From NCBI GenBank assembly GCA_017542915.1, contig JAFXWI010000066.1, forward strand, positions 1 to 32,870: 32,870 nt of DNA, in the 5' to 3' direction. The notes beneath the pieces were generated by a model, which worked only from the letters and a program-made list of their open reading frames with translations, was not told where the DNA came from and ran no database searches. Below are positions 31,946 to 32,870 of this stretch, one piece after another. The stretch comes from Paludibacteraceae bacterium. GTDB lineage: Bacteria > Bacteroidota > Bacteroidia > Bacteroidales > Paludibacteraceae. The position numbers and the translations under genes are program-made. The stretch's first letter is position 1. Each line of letters begins with the position of its first letter.

Positions 31946-32870
31946 ATGTCAAATCTCAAATCTCAAATATCAAATACCCCAAAGGGGTTAGCGCTTCTCC
32001 TCGATCCCGAGAAAGCCGATCTCTCCGCCCTTCCGCTCTCGGCGGACTGCTGCCCCGATTATATCTTCGTCGGTGGCTCCACCGGCGGTGACACTACGCC
32101 TTTCGTTCGCGCCCTCAAAGACCGTCTTACAGCGAACGAATGTGAGCGGTCTTACAGCGAAGCGGTCCTACAGCAAAGCGGTCTTACAGGCGAAGCCGGT
32201 CATGGGCGTCCGCCCATTATCCTCTTCCCCGGCAACGCCGCACAGTTTACGCCCGAAGCGGACGCTATCCTTTACCTCTCTTTGCTTTCCGGAGACAACC
32301 CCGAATACCTTGTTACTCAGCAGATTCGCTCTGCACGGCGTATTCTTAACTCATCGGTCAAGGTGATCCCCACGGCTTATATCCTCATCGACGGTGGGGT
32401 AGAGACCTCCACCATGCGCGTAACGGGAACCAAACCCCTCAACCCCTCAGACCTGCCAACCATCATCGACACCTGCATCGCTGCCGAACTGATGGGCAAG
32501 AAAGCGATCTATCTGGAGGCTGGTTCCGGTGCCAAAGTCCCCGTCTCGCCGGACATCATCCGCGCGGTGCGACAAAACACCTCTATCACCCTCATCGTCG
32601 GTGGAGGCATCCGTACGCCAGAAGCAATGAACACCGCCTATTCCTCAGGAGCTGACATCGTCGTCATTGGCAACCATTTCGAGTCCCATCCCGAAGAACT
32701 CGCGAACTTTGTTCGCTCAAAATATCTTACAGCGAACGAAAGTGAGCGGTCTTACAGCGCAAGCGGTCTTACAGGCGAAGCCGGTCTTACAGCGCAGCGG
32801 TCTGAGGATGAGCAATTTATGCGGATCGCTTTAGGCGAAGCGCATAAAGCGCTATCCTCTAACGAGATCC
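31946..32870 (+). CDS. Geranylgeranylglyceryl phosphate synthase family protein (3' end outside window)
   Basis: TIM-barrel prenyltransferase of the GGGPS/PcrB family, which joins a polyprenyl diphosphate to glycerol-1-phosphate; the lipid made by the Bacteroidetes members is not settled. Starting at the ATG at 31946, 308 codons are open to the window end. Family motifs are LALLLDPEKA (14-23), IFVGGSTGG, IILFPGN, TAYILIDGG, YLEAGSG, LIVGGGIRTPEAM and GADIVVIGN. Two stretches, residues 61-88 and 261-286, share LTANExERSYS and SGLTGEAG. They are encoded by hairpin repeats, inserted before the ILFPGN strand and after the last barrel elements. A 7-bp array (TCAAATC) encodes the first residues. 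It sits 16 bases after gldD, probably in one transcript. Confidence 0.85.
   Translation, partial: MSNLKSQISNTPKGLALLLDPEKADLSALPLSADCCPDYIFVGGSTGGDTTPFVRALKDRLTANECERSYSEAVLQQSGLTGEAGHGRPPIILFPGNAAQFTPEADAILYLSLLSGDNPEYLVTQQIRSARRILNSSVKVIPTAYILIDGGVETSTMRVTGTKPLNPSDLPTIIDTCIAAELMGKKAIYLEAGSGAKVPVSPDIIRAVRQNTSITLIVGGGIRTPEAMNTAYSSGADIVVIGNHFESHPEELANFVRSKYLTANESERSYSASGLTGEAGLTAQRSEDEQFMRIALGEAHKALSSNEI
31949..31977. repeat. 7-bp tcaaatc array at the start of the GGGPS gene
   Basis: Four units of TCAAATC/TCAAATA begin directly after the ATG and encode SNLKSQISN, a tail in front of the barrel. Confidence 0.8.
32124..32217 (+). repeat. In-frame GNA-hairpin repeat, first copy in the GGGPS gene
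   Basis: Linkers GGTCTTACA or GGTCCTACA (32148, 32164, 32180) alternate with GCGAAGC (32157-32163), GCAAAGC (32173-32179) and GGCGAAGCC (32189-32197). They are preceded by a 16-base GCGAACGAA segment (32132-32147) and followed by the stem ATGGGC/GCCCAT (32202-32217). The unit is 16 bases, so the reading frame changes from unit to unit, yet no stop appears. Confidence 0.9.
32725..32803 (+). repeat. In-frame GNA-hairpin repeat, second copy in the GGGPS gene
   Basis: It has the same order as the first copy: TCTTACA, a 16-base GCGAACGAA segment (32732-32747), then linkers GGTCTTACA at 32748, 32765 and 32783. The hairpins between them are GCGCAAGC (32757-32764), GGCGAAGCC (32774-32782) and GCGCAGC (32792-32798). 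Confidence 0.9.
32830..32856 (+). repeat. Nested hairpin at the 3' edge
   Basis: CGCTTTA and TAAAGCG pair around GGCGAAGCGCA, which itself contains GCGAAGC. It lies in the coding sequence (RIALGEAHKAL). Confidence 0.6.

Overview
The window looks like chromosomal DNA of an uncultured-type Bacteroidales bacterium. The evidence is eight promoters of the Bacteroidetes form (TTG, exactly 20 bases, TAnnTTTG), a 286-residue primary sigma factor lacking region 1.1, a GldD-type lipoprotein, a bacterial GGGP-synthase-family gene, the DUF4289-type putative porin, and exported proteins with C-termini resembling type IX secretion sorting domains. There are no phage, plasmid, IS or CRISPR features. Apart from one frameshifted gene (bipA) the region is densely and intactly coding.

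Layout. 1-2142 (+): the 3' part of an L-asparaginase gene, a CTAG tandem array, and the dipeptidase pepD. 2166-8609 (-): one long apparent operon bipA (frameshifted) - tig - mpl - comEB - ctp, with a promoter before bipA and a strong terminator after ctp. 8764-9253 (-): a small exported protein. 9309-12088 (-): panD - tgt - lptG/F, joined by unusual hairpin repeat modules. 12218-16844 (-): glgP, a terminator-like hairpin, then a surface protein. 16831-19381 (+): an N-terminally minimal RNase R, divergent from glgP through a shared palindromic -33 element, followed by an outer-membrane protein and a small ribbon-helix-helix protein. 19445-20650 (-): tRNA-Arg(TCT) followed by rpoD. 20677-31174 (-): manC - glycogen-debranching-type enzyme - GT4 glycogen synthase-like enzyme - GH57 - putative porin - clp ATPase - trxA, very tightly packed. 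31267-32870 (+): gldD and a GGGP-synthase-family gene that runs off the window.

How the genes fit together. Glycogen/alpha-glucan genes occur twice (glgP alone; GDE/GT4/GH57 as a block with manC). In the block, both glycoside hydrolases appear to have lost residues expected in the active site. Proteostasis and RNA-turnover genes (tig, clp, trxA, rnr) are present, but three of them lack a domain usual for the family: trigger factor lacks the PPIase domain, Clp lacks the middle domain, and RNase R lacks the N-terminal cold-shock domains.

The most unusual feature is the density of short repeats. (1) Units of about 16 bp, with a constant GGTCTTACA or GGTCTGTCA linker and a small hairpin often of GC-GNA-GC type, are inserted in coding sequence of the RNase R gene and twice in the GGGP-synthase-family gene. 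(2) GTTAAA linkers alternating with unrelated perfect hairpins fill the intergenic gaps of panD-tgt-lptG. (3) Exact 9-bp CTAG arrays occur between genes. (4) Arrays with 7-8 bp units (for example taattttt, acattgta, gactttc) lie between genes and also in frame inside at least five genes, even encoding the signal-peptide core of GldD. These look like a genome-wide, multi-family expansion of short repeats and are the best candidate for something undescribed here.
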